A stretch of DNA of 64,000 bases from NCBI RefSeq assembly GCF_000009985.1, contig NC_007626.1, positions 4,903,149 to 4,967,148 of the forward strand, in the 5' to 3' direction. The DNA is from Paramagnetospirillum magneticum AMB-1. GTDB taxonomy: Bacteria > Pseudomonadota > Alphaproteobacteria > Rhodospirillales > Magnetospirillaceae. Below are positions 27,418-34,875 of this stretch, piece by piece. The notes beneath the pieces are model-generated. The model did not search any database. It had not been told where the DNA came from and worked only from the letters and a program-made list of their open reading frames with translations. A program made the translations under genes and the position numbers. Every line of letters starts with the position of its first letter. Positions within the stretch are counted from its first letter, which is position 1.

Positions 27418-27431
27418 CAAGGAGAACGAAG

Positions 27432-28097
27432 ATGGCGACCGGCAAATTCATTGCTTACTACCGCGTCTCGACCGACAAGCAGGGCAAGTCTGGTCTGGGC
27501 CTTGAAGCTCAACAGGCCGCCGTCCGCGCCTACCTCAACGGCGGTGATTGGGATCTGCTGGCCGAGTACACCGAGATCGAGAGCGGCAAACGTGCAGATC
27601 GTCCCCAGCTCGCCCAGGCGCTCAAGGCCGCCAAGAAGGCCGGGGCCGTGCTGGTCATCGCCAAGCTGGATCGCCTCGCCCGCAACGTCGCGTTCATCGC
27701 CAACATGATGGAGGCCGGTGTGGACTTCGTGGCCTGCGACAACCCGCACGCCAACCGCCTGACCTTGCACATCCTGGCGGCGGTGGCCGAGGATGAGGCT
27801 CGGCGCATCTCTGAGCGCACTGTTGCCGCTCTCCAGGCCGCCAAAGCTCGCGGCAAGGCTCTGGGTGGCCGTCGCACTGAAGGCCAGTATGAGGCCAGTT
27901 CCGCAACGCGCATGGCTGCTGCCGATCTTCTGGCCGCGAACGTGAGGCCCATCATCTCCAGCATCCAGGCGTCCGGCGTCACGTCCTATGCGGCCATTGC
28001 CGACGTGCTGAACACCAGGGGCATCAAGACGGCCCGTGGCGGTCAGTGGCATGCCAGCTCTGTCCGCAACGTCGTGCTCCGCAGCGCCCAGGCGTAG
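27432..28097 (+). CDS. Small serine recombinase (resolvase/invertase family)
   Basis: 221 aa, intact. Catalytic domain: YYRVSTDKQG with nucleophile Ser13 and Arg11, KLDRLARN with the conserved Arg residues, and the linker helix LHILAAVAEDEARRISERTVAALQAAKARG. C-terminal DNA-binding part with LNTRGIKTARGGQWHASSVRNVVLR, as in recombinase-domain proteins. AAGGAG precedes the ATG. A 40-bp palindrome lies just upstream. It is distinct from the damaged large integrase and could resolve, invert or regulate; it is the only intact recombinase on the element. Confidence 0.92.
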   Translation: MATGKFIAYYRVSTDKQGKSGLGLEAQQAAVRAYLNGGDWDLLAEYTEIESGKRADRPQLAQALKAAKKAGAVLVIAKLDRLARNVAFIANMMEAGVDFVACDNPHANRLTLHILAAVAEDEARRISERTVAALQAAKARGKALGGRRTEGQYEASSATRMAAADLLAANVRPIISSIQASGVTSYAAIADVLNTRGIKTARGGQWHASSVRNVVLRSAQA

Positions 28098-28107
28098 GCC
28101 AAGCAAA

Positions 28108-28134
28108 AGGCCGCCGGAGCGTCCCCGGCGGCCT
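28108..28134 (-). terminator. Intrinsic terminator hairpin
   Basis: AGGCCGCCGG and CCGGCGGCCT form a 10-bp stem with a 7-nt loop. On the minus strand TTTTGC follows the hairpin, so it fits best as the terminator of the small minus-strand gene ending at 28170. It may also stop transcripts from the recombinase gene. Confidence 0.7.
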
Positions 28135-28138
28135 GCTG

Positions 28139-28171
28139 GTCAACCCCGAGTCAACCTCGGGTCAACTCGTC
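28139..28171. repeat. Three 11-bp iteron-like repeats
   Basis: GTCAAC recurs at 28139, 28150 and 28161 with an exact 11-bp period (GTCAACCCCGA, GTCAACCTCGG, GTCAACTCGTC), close to one helical turn. Could be a protein-binding array; short enough to be chance. Confidence 0.45.
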
Positions 28172-28358
28172 ACGCTGCGATGGCCGCGACATGGCGACCG
28201 CCACCGGCCAGCTCAACGACGGTCACGTCGGTAACGCTCTTGTCGTCAAAGCCGAACGAGCCGCGCTCGATCATCTCAAGAAGAAGATCAACACGTTCAG
28301 CGCTCGTCAGGTTCGTATCGTTGAAGCGGTCGTCGCAGAAGAAGATAGCAAACTTCAT
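28170..28358 (-). CDS. Small hypothetical protein, 62 aa
   Basis: MKFAIFFCDDRFNDTNLTSAERVDLLLEMIERGSF... starts at ATG 28358, preceded by AGAGAGG. An AT-rich, promoter-like region lies upstream and an intrinsic terminator downstream. An overlapping plus-strand frame (28191-28424) lacks a good start signal, so I prefer this strand. No family recognised. Confidence 0.5.
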   Translation of the reverse strand: MKFAIFFCDDRFNDTNLTSAERVDLLLEMIERGSFGFDDKSVTDVTVVELAGGGRHVAAIAA

Positions 28359-28715
28359 GGCATATACCTCTCTAATGAAGATGTGTTCTTGTTGTGCATG
28401 CCTTCTATCAGAGCAAAGGCATAGCCGCAAATAAGCGCACACTTACTTATGTCACGACAGCATCGTCTGCTGCATAACTTGATGAAAATGTCAATGTGTT
28501 TAATTTTTTCTTGAGCGAATATTTGCGTACCGTGATCTCGAGGGCGCACCCCGGCCCATGAAGGGGTCAGCGGATAAAAAAGAGGGTGGGTGGTACCGGC
28601 CGGAGGGTGGTCCTCTCATTGCCCGGCCCATGTCGAAAACGGTCAACCTGCTGGTGGCTGGATATGGATCTGAACCCCGGTCCAGACCGGCTCGAAGTCC
28701 AGATCCATGGCGCAC
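28359..28715. other. AT-rich intergenic stretch
   Basis: No supported gene. 28430-28520 is clearly AT-richer than the neighbourhood (TTTAATTTTTTCTTGAGCG) and probably holds the promoter of the 62-aa minus-strand gene. The rest has no clear signal. Confidence 0.4.
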
Positions 28716-29087
28716 CTACTGCGCCAGCTTCATGACGAACATCGGATCGAAGATCGCAGCGCCCCCACCGCCGCCGAGCACCACCACGGGACAATTGAAG
28801 GTATAGCCCACCTTCTGCGCCGCAGCCACGACCCCCAGCTTTCCCGTGTACCAGCGGATTGGCTCCTTAGTCGGCACAGGAACCTCTCCGTATGTAGCGA
28901 AGCTCGCGTCGCTGGCAACCACCTCCGACCCTCGCGGCAGCTTATTGGCGGCGTGCAGGATGCACTTCTTGGCCTCCAGCTCCTTGGTGGCGTCATCAGC
29001 CTCCCCCTTGACCCCCTTGACCCCCTTCGCCCACGCCGTCCCCACGACTCCCAGGACCACTAGGCCCGCCAAAATCCCCTTGAGCAT
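28716..29087 (-). CDS. Secreted hypothetical protein, 123 aa
   Basis: Signal peptide MLKGILAGLVVLGVVGTAWA with cleavage after TAWA. A lysine-rich start (KGVKGVKGEADDATKELEAKK) precedes a compact domain with two cysteines (KKCIL, FNCPVVV), which could form a disulphide. Ribosome site GGAG before ATG 29087. No homology recognised; probably periplasmic cargo of the element. Confidence 0.55.
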   Translation of the reverse strand: MLKGILAGLVVLGVVGTAWAKGVKGVKGEADDATKELEAKKCILHAANKLPRGSEVVASDASFATYGEVPVPTKEPIRWYTGKLGVVAAAQKVGYTFNCPVVVLGGGGGAAIFDPMFVMKLAQ

Positions 29088-29164
29088 CACTTACTCCACA
29101 TATGGTTGATGCCCAAGCCTAGCGTGATCGCTGGGGTCTGTACACCCGCTAGGCGATTTTACTC

Positions 29165-29604
29165 CTATCGCCCCTCGTATCGCTCGGCATGCCCGGCGTG
29201 GCGTCGCCAGTTCTCGACATAGGCCCGCGCCACGTCCTCACCGGCCAAGATCACGACGTTCTCAGCGTTGCGCTCTTGGGCGGCCTTGGTGAAGTTGAAG
29301 CTCCCCGTCAGCACCCGGCGCCCGCCTGTCCCTTCTTCTGCCCGAGCTGACTGCTGTCGAGGATCACGCGCACGTCAACGCCACGTCGCCGGGCGTCCGC
29401 CAGGGCCTTGGTGATCTCCGGCGACGTGAAGCTGTACGCCTGGACCAGCACCTCTCGTCGGGCCTGCCCGATCTCGCGGACGATCACGCCGGTGCAGTCC
29501 TCGCCAGGGGTGAAGCACACCCCGGCGACCTCACCGGCAGCGACCGGCATTGACTCGAGAACCAAGCCGAAAGCCAGAGCCAGCCTCAAATTTGCTATTC
29601 GCAT
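29165..29604 (-). pseudogene. Phospholipase-D-like (Nuc-type) endonuclease, internally deleted
   Basis: N-terminal signal peptide then VCFTPGEDCTGVIVREIGQARREVLVQAYSFTSPEITKALADARRRGVDVRVILDSSQLGQKKG, typical of Nuc-family PLD nucleases. The frame then stops (29308). In another frame the family end resumes: VLTGSFNFTKAAQERNAENVVILAGEDVARAYVENW, to a TAG at 29165. The part between them, which should hold the HNKVMVID-type HKD motif, is missing, roughly 25-30 codons. The gene is therefore dead through an out-of-frame internal deletion. Confidence 0.85.
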
Positions 29605-29780
29605 TTTGCCACGCTATCGTGAATGTGATTGAGGCCGAGCGTTGACGCGCCCGGCCTCGGTGCACAGTGAGGAGCCACACTGTGCGTGGATTGTATCCAT
29701 GTATCGAGGAGTCTAGCTGATCTCCTCAGCCCGCGCAAATCGCCCTGGCTGTGCTCCCTATGACGACGAGGAGCACCGGC

Positions 29781-30728
29781 ATGACTACCGACCCAACCGA
29801 ACCTAATAACTTGCATTCTGCGGACACGCAGGCCATGCAAAATTTTGATTTTCTCAAGTACGTCAAGAGGTTCGCCAGGAAACCCCGAAACCGAACAGTC
29901 TTAGAAGGGATAGACACCTCCCCTTCAATCCCCCTGGAAGAAGACCTCTCCCGGATGGCAAGAGCCCTGTCGAGCATCTCGTGCAAGACCCGGTTCTCCA
30001 ATCATGACGACCACGACAAACTGGATCTGTGCGCTGGCGCCGCCTTGCTCCACGATCCAGACCTGACCGGCATGGCCTTCCTGTCCGTGAACCTGATCGA
30101 GGGCGAGACCACCGCCTCGGCCATGTCGGCAATCCGCAAGCGCATCACCCGGAGCAACGGCGGCCAGAGCGCCCGGTACTTCGGCGTGTTCGTCAACTAC
30201 TCCAGGGTGAAGCACGGCAGGAACATCCGCTTCGACCACCACCCTCATCTTCACCTGGTTGTCCTCGACTGCCCCAAGGGCTCCGACACCTACAAGGCCC
30301 TCGAAGGCTATTGCAGGCAGCGGGGCAAGACCAAGGCCCCTCGGAGCGGCAATATCCAGGCCCTCGACCATGATCTGTCGTGGACGGTCGGCTACCTCCG
30401 CAAGAACCTGACCGAGAGCGGAGCCGCCGGTCTGCAACACCGGGATGAGGTCATCATTTCCGATCCCATCCGCGACGTGGCCGAAGCCATCGGTCAGGGC
30501 AAGATCGACATGGCCGAGAAGGTGGTGGCGCCCAAGACTCAGCCGGTCGAAATTGAGACGCGGACCACCCCCTCTCGAATTCGGCCAGAATTGGAGAGGG
30601 ATGCCCCGGTGATGGTTCGCGTCGTCCAGAAGCTCCATGCAGAAGGTGCAGATCGGGCCGAAGCTGTCCGCCGTGTTCTCAGGGCCTGGGTAGAGCTTCG
30701 CGGTTTCAGTCTATCCCCGGCCCGATAG
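29781..30728 (+). CDS. HUH-type rolling-circle replication initiator-like protein
   Basis: 315 aa from ATG 29781 (GGAG eight bases upstream). Three ordered motifs of HUH Rep endonucleases can be read: MAFLSVNL (about 98-105, motif I-like), HHPHLHLVV (His156-Leu157-His158, motif II) and YLRK (Tyr205 to Lys208, motif III, YxxK single-tyrosine type). The C-terminal 80 residues are helical with no helicase motifs. Predicted role: nick a double-strand origin and start rolling-circle replication of the excised element. The assignment is from motifs only; transposases and relaxases also use HUH, but the YxxK arrangement favours a Rep. Confidence 0.68.
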   Translation: MTTDPTEPNNLHSADTQAMQNFDFLKYVKRFARKPRNRTVLEGIDTSPSIPLEEDLSRMARALSSISCKTRFSNHDDHDKLDLCAGAALLHDPDLTGMAFLSVNLIEGETTASAMSAIRKRITRSNGGQSARYFGVFVNYSRVKHGRNIRFDHHPHLHLVVLDCPKGSDTYKALEGYCRQRGKTKAPRSGNIQALDHDLSWTVGYLRKNLTESGAAGLQHRDEVIISDPIRDVAEAIGQGKIDMAEKVVAPKTQPVEIETRTTPSRIRPELERDAPVMVRVVQKLHAEGADRAEAVRRVLRAWVELRGFSLSPAR

Positions 30729-30764
30729 GCTTTATTCCATGAGGGTGAATTGACTGTGCCGCCA

Positions 30765-31106
30765 TCATGGCTGGCTAGCCCCTGAGAACCCTTTCTTTAT
30801 CCACTTTCCCAGAAATACGGCAATAGAACCGAAAATCCATATCGCCAATATCGGCGATATGATCTTCTTAATGATCATAGCGTGCCTAATATCACCAAGG
30901 CGCTGATCAATATTTTCAAGTTCTCGTTTCATGCAAGGTTCGAATTTTTGGCTATTGTTGCGCACTTCTGAATTGCATTTATCTGAGGCATCAATTTCAA
31001 TTTGATCTGACACCATCGGCATTAGTCGATAAATACTAATACTGCCGTAGAGACATATTAATGCCGAACCAATAACACCTAAGCGCTGCCATCCTGTTAA
31101 TTTCAT
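30765..31106 (-). CDS. Two-helix membrane protein in AT-rich DNA, 113 aa
   Basis: MKLTGWQRLGVIGSALICLYGSISIYRL gives an N-terminal membrane helix and IISPILAIWIFGSIAVFLGKW a C-terminal one, with a charged loop holding two cysteines between. AAGGATGG precedes the ATG at 31106. The base composition is visibly AT-richer than everything around it, which suggests separate acquisition. No family recognised; a small holin-like or immunity-type protein is possible but unproven. Confidence 0.55.
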   Translation of the reverse strand: MKLTGWQRLGVIGSALICLYGSISIYRLMPMVSDQIEIDASDKCNSEVRNNSQKFEPCMKRELENIDQRLGDIRHAMIIKKIISPILAIWIFGSIAVFLGKWIKKGFSGASQP

Positions 31107-31350
31107 CTGTACCATCCTTATATATAGTTTCTCACCTCTATCGCATTCTATGATGTGGCAAAATCTCTTGCTATGCCACCATTCAGTTACATAGCACCGA
31201 CATACCACCTCTGAGAATAGCCGGGTGGGCGCGAGGGCCTGATACGGACCTCCTGACTCCCAGGACGGGCCTTACAGCCCCGAAGCCATTCACGACATGT
31301 CAATGTAGACGGCCAGCATCTCGGGCCTTACAGGGGGCCGGAAATCGCAT

Positions 31351-31377
31351 CTAGTTTTGCAGTGCTGTATCTGCTGA
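31351..31377. other. attR junction
   Basis: Arm CTAGTTTTGCAGTGCTG (31351-31367), TAT, then core CTGCTGA (31371-31377) and host comM TGATGGGACC. Joining the two inner halves rebuilds a 48-bp attP: two 17-bp mirror arms around a 14-bp centre whose middle dinucleotide is CT. Confidence 0.8.
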
Positions 31378-31654
31378 TGATGGGACCGCCCGGTTCGGGC
31401 AAATCCATGCTGGCCGCCAGACTGCCCGGCTTGCTGCCGCCGCTGGAGCCCTCCGAGGCCCTGGAGGTCAGCATGATCCACTCGGTGGCGGGGCAATTGG
31501 CCGAGGGCCGGCTGCTGACCCGGCGGCCCTTCCGCGATCCCCATCATTCCGCTTCCGTGCCCTCCCTGGTGGGCGGCGGCATGCGGGCCCGGCCGGGGGA
31601 AGTGTCGCTGGCCCATAACGGTGTTCTGTTCCTGGACGAGCTGCCCGAGTTCCA
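31371..31654 (+). pseudogene. comM: comM fragment 2 of 3 (AAA+ Walker A to Walker B)
   Basis: Resumes ComM with LLMMGPPGSGKSMLAARLPGLLPP (Walker A), RPFRDPHHSASVPSLVGGG and GVLFLDELPEF (Walker B), then is cut by the second insertion at 31655. No frameshift or stop in this 284-bp piece. Positions 31371-31377 duplicate the end of fragment 1. Confidence 0.95.
31647..31654. repeat. 8-bp target site duplication, left copy
   Basis: GAGTTCCA here is repeated exactly at 37323-37330. One copy is the native comM sequence (CCC GAG TTC CAG). This is direct proof of transposition of the segment between. Confidence 0.92.
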
Positions 31655-31680
31655 CGGTATTATGGAGCAAACACACCAAG
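31655..31680 (+). repeat. Left terminal inverted repeat
   Basis: 26 bp, starting CGGTATTATGGAGC and ending CACCAAG; identical to the complement of 37297-37322. Symmetry stops abruptly at base 27. Confidence 0.92.
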
Positions 31681-31722
31681 GGCGGTTTGCCTCTGCTGGG
31701 GCCATGACGCTACCCTGCAGCC

Positions 31723-32097
31723 ATGGCACTTCCTCACGTCATAACCGCCCTCATGGCAAAAAGAGCAGAACTCGCTGGGCTGCTGGAGCATCACCAGGCC
31801 CTGGTTCGGCAGACGATTATCGACCTCGATAACGTGGATGCCACTCTGCGTCTGTTCGATGCCGACATCGCTCTCGAAGAAATCAAGCCCAGGCCGATTC
31901 CGCCACGCCATTGCGCTTATAAAGGAGAGGTGGCCCGAATCTGCTTTGGCAGCATGCGCGAGGCAAATAGACCCCTTACGACCGAGGAATTGGCCAGACA
32001 CGTGATGGCCGAGCGCGGCATGAACCTGGAAGACAAGCGTCTCACCAGGTCAATCGTGAAGCGGGTTGGGGCATCGGGCCCGAGCCGGCATCGATGA
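31723..32097 (+). CDS. Transposon-associated hypothetical protein, C-terminally altered
   Basis: 124 aa beginning MALPHVITALMAKRAELAGLLEHHQALV, then DLDNVDATLRLFDADIALEEIKP and YKGEVARICFGSMREANRPLTTEELARHVMAERG, a winged-helix-like C-terminal part. I know similar small proteins from many alphaproteobacterial mobile regions, without a proven function. Its end (KRVGASGPSRHR) runs into the 3' end of the convergent glycosyltransferase gene, so the last residues were probably replaced when the cargo joined at about 32068. Confidence 0.6.
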   Translation: MALPHVITALMAKRAELAGLLEHHQALVRQTIIDLDNVDATLRLFDADIALEEIKPRPIPPRHCAYKGEVARICFGSMREANRPLTTEELARHVMAERGMNLEDKRLTRSIVKRVGASGPSRHR

Positions 32098-32956
32098 TCC
32101 CGGCGCGAGCTAGATAAGGCAGGACGGAATAGGAGTTGTCAGAGCCGCAATCCTGCCTTTGAAGGATCACCGGAGACGAGAGTGCGAGCGCTCCGAGCTC
32201 CTGGAAACGGTAGTTGATCCACATGTCGACGGGGCCGATGACCGGCATCGCGCGAAGCAGCGCCGCAGCACCCTCGCGGGACAGCACGTAGCCGGACAGA
32301 AACCATAGTCCGCGCACTGGCCGGAAGAGAGCTTCGCAGGGATCGGCGCGATTGGCCGTCCCTCCGGCGTCCGCGTAGGACAGGTAAAGCAGGCGCGGTC
32401 CGCCTTCGGTGCGGCATCGTTCGAGGGCGGCGCACCAGCCACGGTCGATGGCAGCAGCCGCACCGGGTCTGAACCAGACGTCATCCTCGAGCACCAGGAC
32501 GTGCTCGTGCTTTCCCGTCGCGACAGCCTTCCAGACCTCGATGTGAGACCTCGCAACCGCCACCTCCTGACGCGTCATGCGGACTGGCTCATCGGCGCTA
32601 AAGCACTCCTCCAGCCTCGCATCCGGTTGGACGTGGAGTTGGTTCCCCAGGCGGTAGTTCGGATCGACGTCGGCCGTCGCCGCCACGGCGCGGCCGTCAC
32701 GTGCGTCCACCGCTGCGAGTCGTGTCGTGATCGATGTGAGATGATCGCCGTCGGAGGTTCGAAAGCGGCCGAGTTCGCGGAGCACCCGACGCCACCTCGC
32801 CGGCTGCCGGTCGAGGTTCAAGATCAAGATCGATCCGATCCTGTCGGGCCCCGCGCCAAAGGCAGAAATCCGACCACCGGGCAGCGCTCCAATGGCGACG
32901 CGCAGAGCGCGAAAGGCGAGGCTGCGCAGCAGGCCGGAGGCTTCGTGGAGGTTCAT
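32042..32956 (-). CDS. Glycosyltransferase family 25
   Basis: 304 aa. Family features: SILILNLDRQPARWRRVLREL near the N-terminus, the MTRQEVAVARSHIEVWKAV segment, and VLVLEDDVWF, the metal/nucleotide-sugar EDD motif. GT25 enzymes transfer galactose or related sugars in lipopolysaccharide or oligosaccharide synthesis. The start overlaps the upstream gene's stop (ATGA), so it is last of a three-gene set read leftwards. The 3' end overlaps the convergent small gene by 56 bp. Confidence 0.85.
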   Translation of the reverse strand: MNLHEASGLLRSLAFRALRVAIGALPGGRISAFGAGPDRIGSILILNLDRQPARWRRVLRELGRFRTSDGDHLTSITTRLAAVDARDGRAVAATADVDPNYRLGNQLHVQPDARLEECFSADEPVRMTRQEVAVARSHIEVWKAVATGKHEHVLVLEDDVWFRPGAAAAIDRGWCAALERCRTEGGPRLLYLSYADAGGTANRADPCEALFRPVRGLWFLSGYVLSREGAAALLRAMPVIGPVDMWINYRFQELGALALSSPVILQRQDCGSDNSYSVLPYLARAGIIDAGSGPMPQPASRLTW

Positions 32957-33846
32957 AGGCTTAATCCAGCGTCCATGTTGCGCCAGTTGCGCGCGTCGTT
33001 GCGATAGGAGAGGTGCCAGCGAGTCTCCGCGATGGCCTCCCAGTCGCGGAGCAATTCGAAGTCGAGAGGTGTTCCGGCGGCGATCAGGTTGCGCGCGTGG
33101 GCCGCCAGGGCGGCCGTGAGGTTTCCTGGCCCCGTCGTCGTCTGGATCTCGGGGCGCTGGTCCTCGCCGAGCAGCCGATCGGTTGCTCGAGAGAGCGCAA
33201 CTCGCAGGACGGGATGACCGGCGGGTGCCGCGATCGGGTTATTGTTAACGTAGAAAATGCGCCCGTGGGTACGCAAATTGGGGCGCCAAATTTCGGCGGC
33301 CGGTACCATACGCGCTGACGGGATATCGTAGCACAGCGGCTGTACCTTCAGCCGACCATCGCCGAACAACTCATTCCAGCCATCTCCCAGCAGCATGTCG
33401 TCCGCATCGACATAGAGTCCGCCCTCCGCGAGCACGAAGCACATCCGCAGATAGTCGCTGCGCATCGCGGGGTGTCGGCAGCGCGCGAACGCCTCGCACT
33501 CGCGGGTGCCGTAATGTTCGGCAATGTACGCCGCCGCACTCTCATCGCAGAACATACGGACCTCGAAGCCTTCATCGACGAGGCGGTCCCAGCTTGCTAG
33601 GCAGTCGCGCACGTCGTCCGGCAGGTCACTTGGGTCGTGCCAGTATTGGATCAGCGTCCGGGGCACCACCGGCAGTTCGCTCGCCTCGGAAGACCGTGGG
33701 CACTGAAGCAGATGCAGAGTAAGTTTCCGGATGAACGCAGAGCGCAGTTGATCGCTTTCCTCGAATCCGGGGGGATAGGCGTTCATTCTGAGTATGGCCT
33801 TCTGTACCTGAGGTTCGGATTGGGCGGCGTTGACCCCGTTGCCCAT
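32953..33846 (-). CDS. Glycosyltransferase with DXD motif (GT32/capsular type)
   Basis: 297 aa from ATG 33846 (an internal ATG at 33786 is an alternative). VPRTLIQYWHDPSDLPDDVRDCLASW, CRHPAMRSDYLRMCFVLAEGGLYVDADDML and the following region match the Gly_transf_sug/GT32 family with the DxD metal site in YVDADD. It begins about 10 bp after the truncated carbamoyltransferase, so the two form one unit. Acceptor sugar unknown. Confidence 0.83.
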   Translation of the reverse strand: MGNGVNAAQSEPQVQKAILRMNAYPPGFEESDQLRSAFIRKLTLHLLQCPRSSEASELPVVPRTLIQYWHDPSDLPDDVRDCLASWDRLVDEGFEVRMFCDESAAAYIAEHYGTRECEAFARCRHPAMRSDYLRMCFVLAEGGLYVDADDMLLGDGWNELFGDGRLKVQPLCYDIPSARMVPAAEIWRPNLRTHGRIFYVNNNPIAAPAGHPVLRVALSRATDRLLGEDQRPEIQTTTGPGNLTAALAAHARNLIAAGTPLDFELLRDWEAIAETRWHLSYRNDARNWRNMDAGLSL

Positions 33847-33855
33847 GTAACCGGA

Positions 33856-34728
33856 CTACGCGCTGCTGGCCCCGCGCGCACCGGGGACCGGCATAGCGGA
33901 CACTTTAAGATGAGCCTGATAGCGTTCCGAGCTCTTCAGCAAGTGCGCCCGTCCGTTAACCACGAAGCCGTCGAGGCCGTGCTGGACAGCGTAAGCGTCG
34001 AGGTCGCCGATGTTGTTGATGAAGCCCTTCCCGCTGAAGTTCAGCGAGGTGTTGCACAGTACCCCGTAGCCTGTGCGGGCGCTGAACGCGGTAAGTAGGC
34101 CGTAGAGGTTCCTGTTGGAGGCAGGCGTGACCGTCTGGATCCGGGCGGTGCCGTTCACGTGCGTAACGGCGGCCAGCGCGTCCGTGGTCGATTTGTACGT
34201 GTAAAGCATGTACGGGCTCGCTTGATGGCAGCCAAACCATCGCGCGGCGTCCTTATTCAAGCAGACGGGCGCGATCGGACGAAACTGCTCGCGCTGCTTG
34301 ATCACGTTTAGCCGCTCCCTGATGCTGTCGTGGAACGGGGCGGCAAGGATGGACCTGTTGCCGAGCGCGCGGGGACCAATCTCATACCGGCCGCTCACCC
34401 ATCCAAGGACGAGGTCGTTGGCAAGCAATTCCGCCACCTCACTGTGGTCTATGTCGTAGATGTCGTATCGCCAGGAGTCGAACGTCCCGCCGGACTGGAA
34501 TGCGAGCCCAGAGTAGACGTCCCACTCGATCTTCGGATTTCCGGTGAAGTAGAATTGCGCGTCGATCGCTGTCCCGATGGCGGAGCCAGAATCATTGGCA
34601 ACGGGGGGCACGAACACGTCGGAGAAGAAGCCTGTCTCCTTCCACTTGGTGTTCCAGTCGCAGTTCAGGCCGCAACCGCCAGCGATCACTAGGGGCTGGT
34701 TCGGCGTGAGGTTTTCGCGCGCATAGGC
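33856..34728 (-). pseudogene. Carbamoyltransferase (NodU/CmcH family), N-terminal half missing
   Basis: Contains the end of the TsaD-like ATPase/carbamoyl domain (LVIAGGCGLNCDWNTKWKE, PVANDSGSAIGTA) and all of the C-terminal domain (GRYEIGPRALGNRSILAAPFHDSIRERLN, REQFRPIAPV, TGYGVLCNTSLNFSGKGFINN). Full-length relatives are about 550-600 aa; fewer than 295 codons remain and an in-frame TGA lies at 34741-34743. Homology ends near 34728. The lost part includes the carbamoyl-adenylate residues, so it should be inactive. Such enzymes O-carbamoylate sugars, consistent with the two glycosyltransferases downstream. Confidence 0.85.
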
Positions 34729-34875
34729 ACCACTAAGGCATCACCGGTGGCTTGAGTAGAAGCCTGTTTCTAAAGTGGGCCGCGGGCAGTAAGACTGGCG
34801 GGCGTCAGGTTCGGTTAGATTCTTTCAGTCTCGTCACTGCCTTAGCCCAAGGATGACGCCTAGAGAACCTATCCC
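34729..34875. other. Junction region without gene
   Basis: Short stretch between the broken carbamoyltransferase and the remnant that follows. No coding frame and no clear repeat; it probably contains the breakpoint where the glycan cassette was joined. Confidence 0.4.

Larger units (their letters stand above)
19063..31377. mobile_element. 12.3-kb phage-like integrated element in comM (serine-integrase type)
   Basis: Bounded by a 7-bp repeat (CTGCTGA at 19063-19069 and 31371-31377) that is single in the deduced intact comM. Inside each end lies one arm of a 17-bp inverted repeat (CAGCACTGCAAAACTAG and its complement). That is the pattern left by a large serine integrase, whose attP half-sites mirror each other. 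Contents: damaged integrase, truncated gene, HTH/terminase-small-like protein, hypothetical protein, tape measure protein, several small genes, small serine recombinase, broken phospholipase-D-like gene, HUH Rep-like protein and a membrane protein. No capsid, portal, large terminase or lysis genes are recognised, so it is a reduced prophage or a satellite-like element. Confidence 0.88.

Noticed and set aside
28191..28424. Plus-strand 77-aa frame
   Set aside because: Overlaps a better minus-strand gene with ribosome site and terminator; cannot both be assumed.
31655..31680. Assignment of the transposon to IS66 or IS1595
   Set aside because: The 8-bp duplication fits several families and the terminal bases did not match one I could name with confidence.
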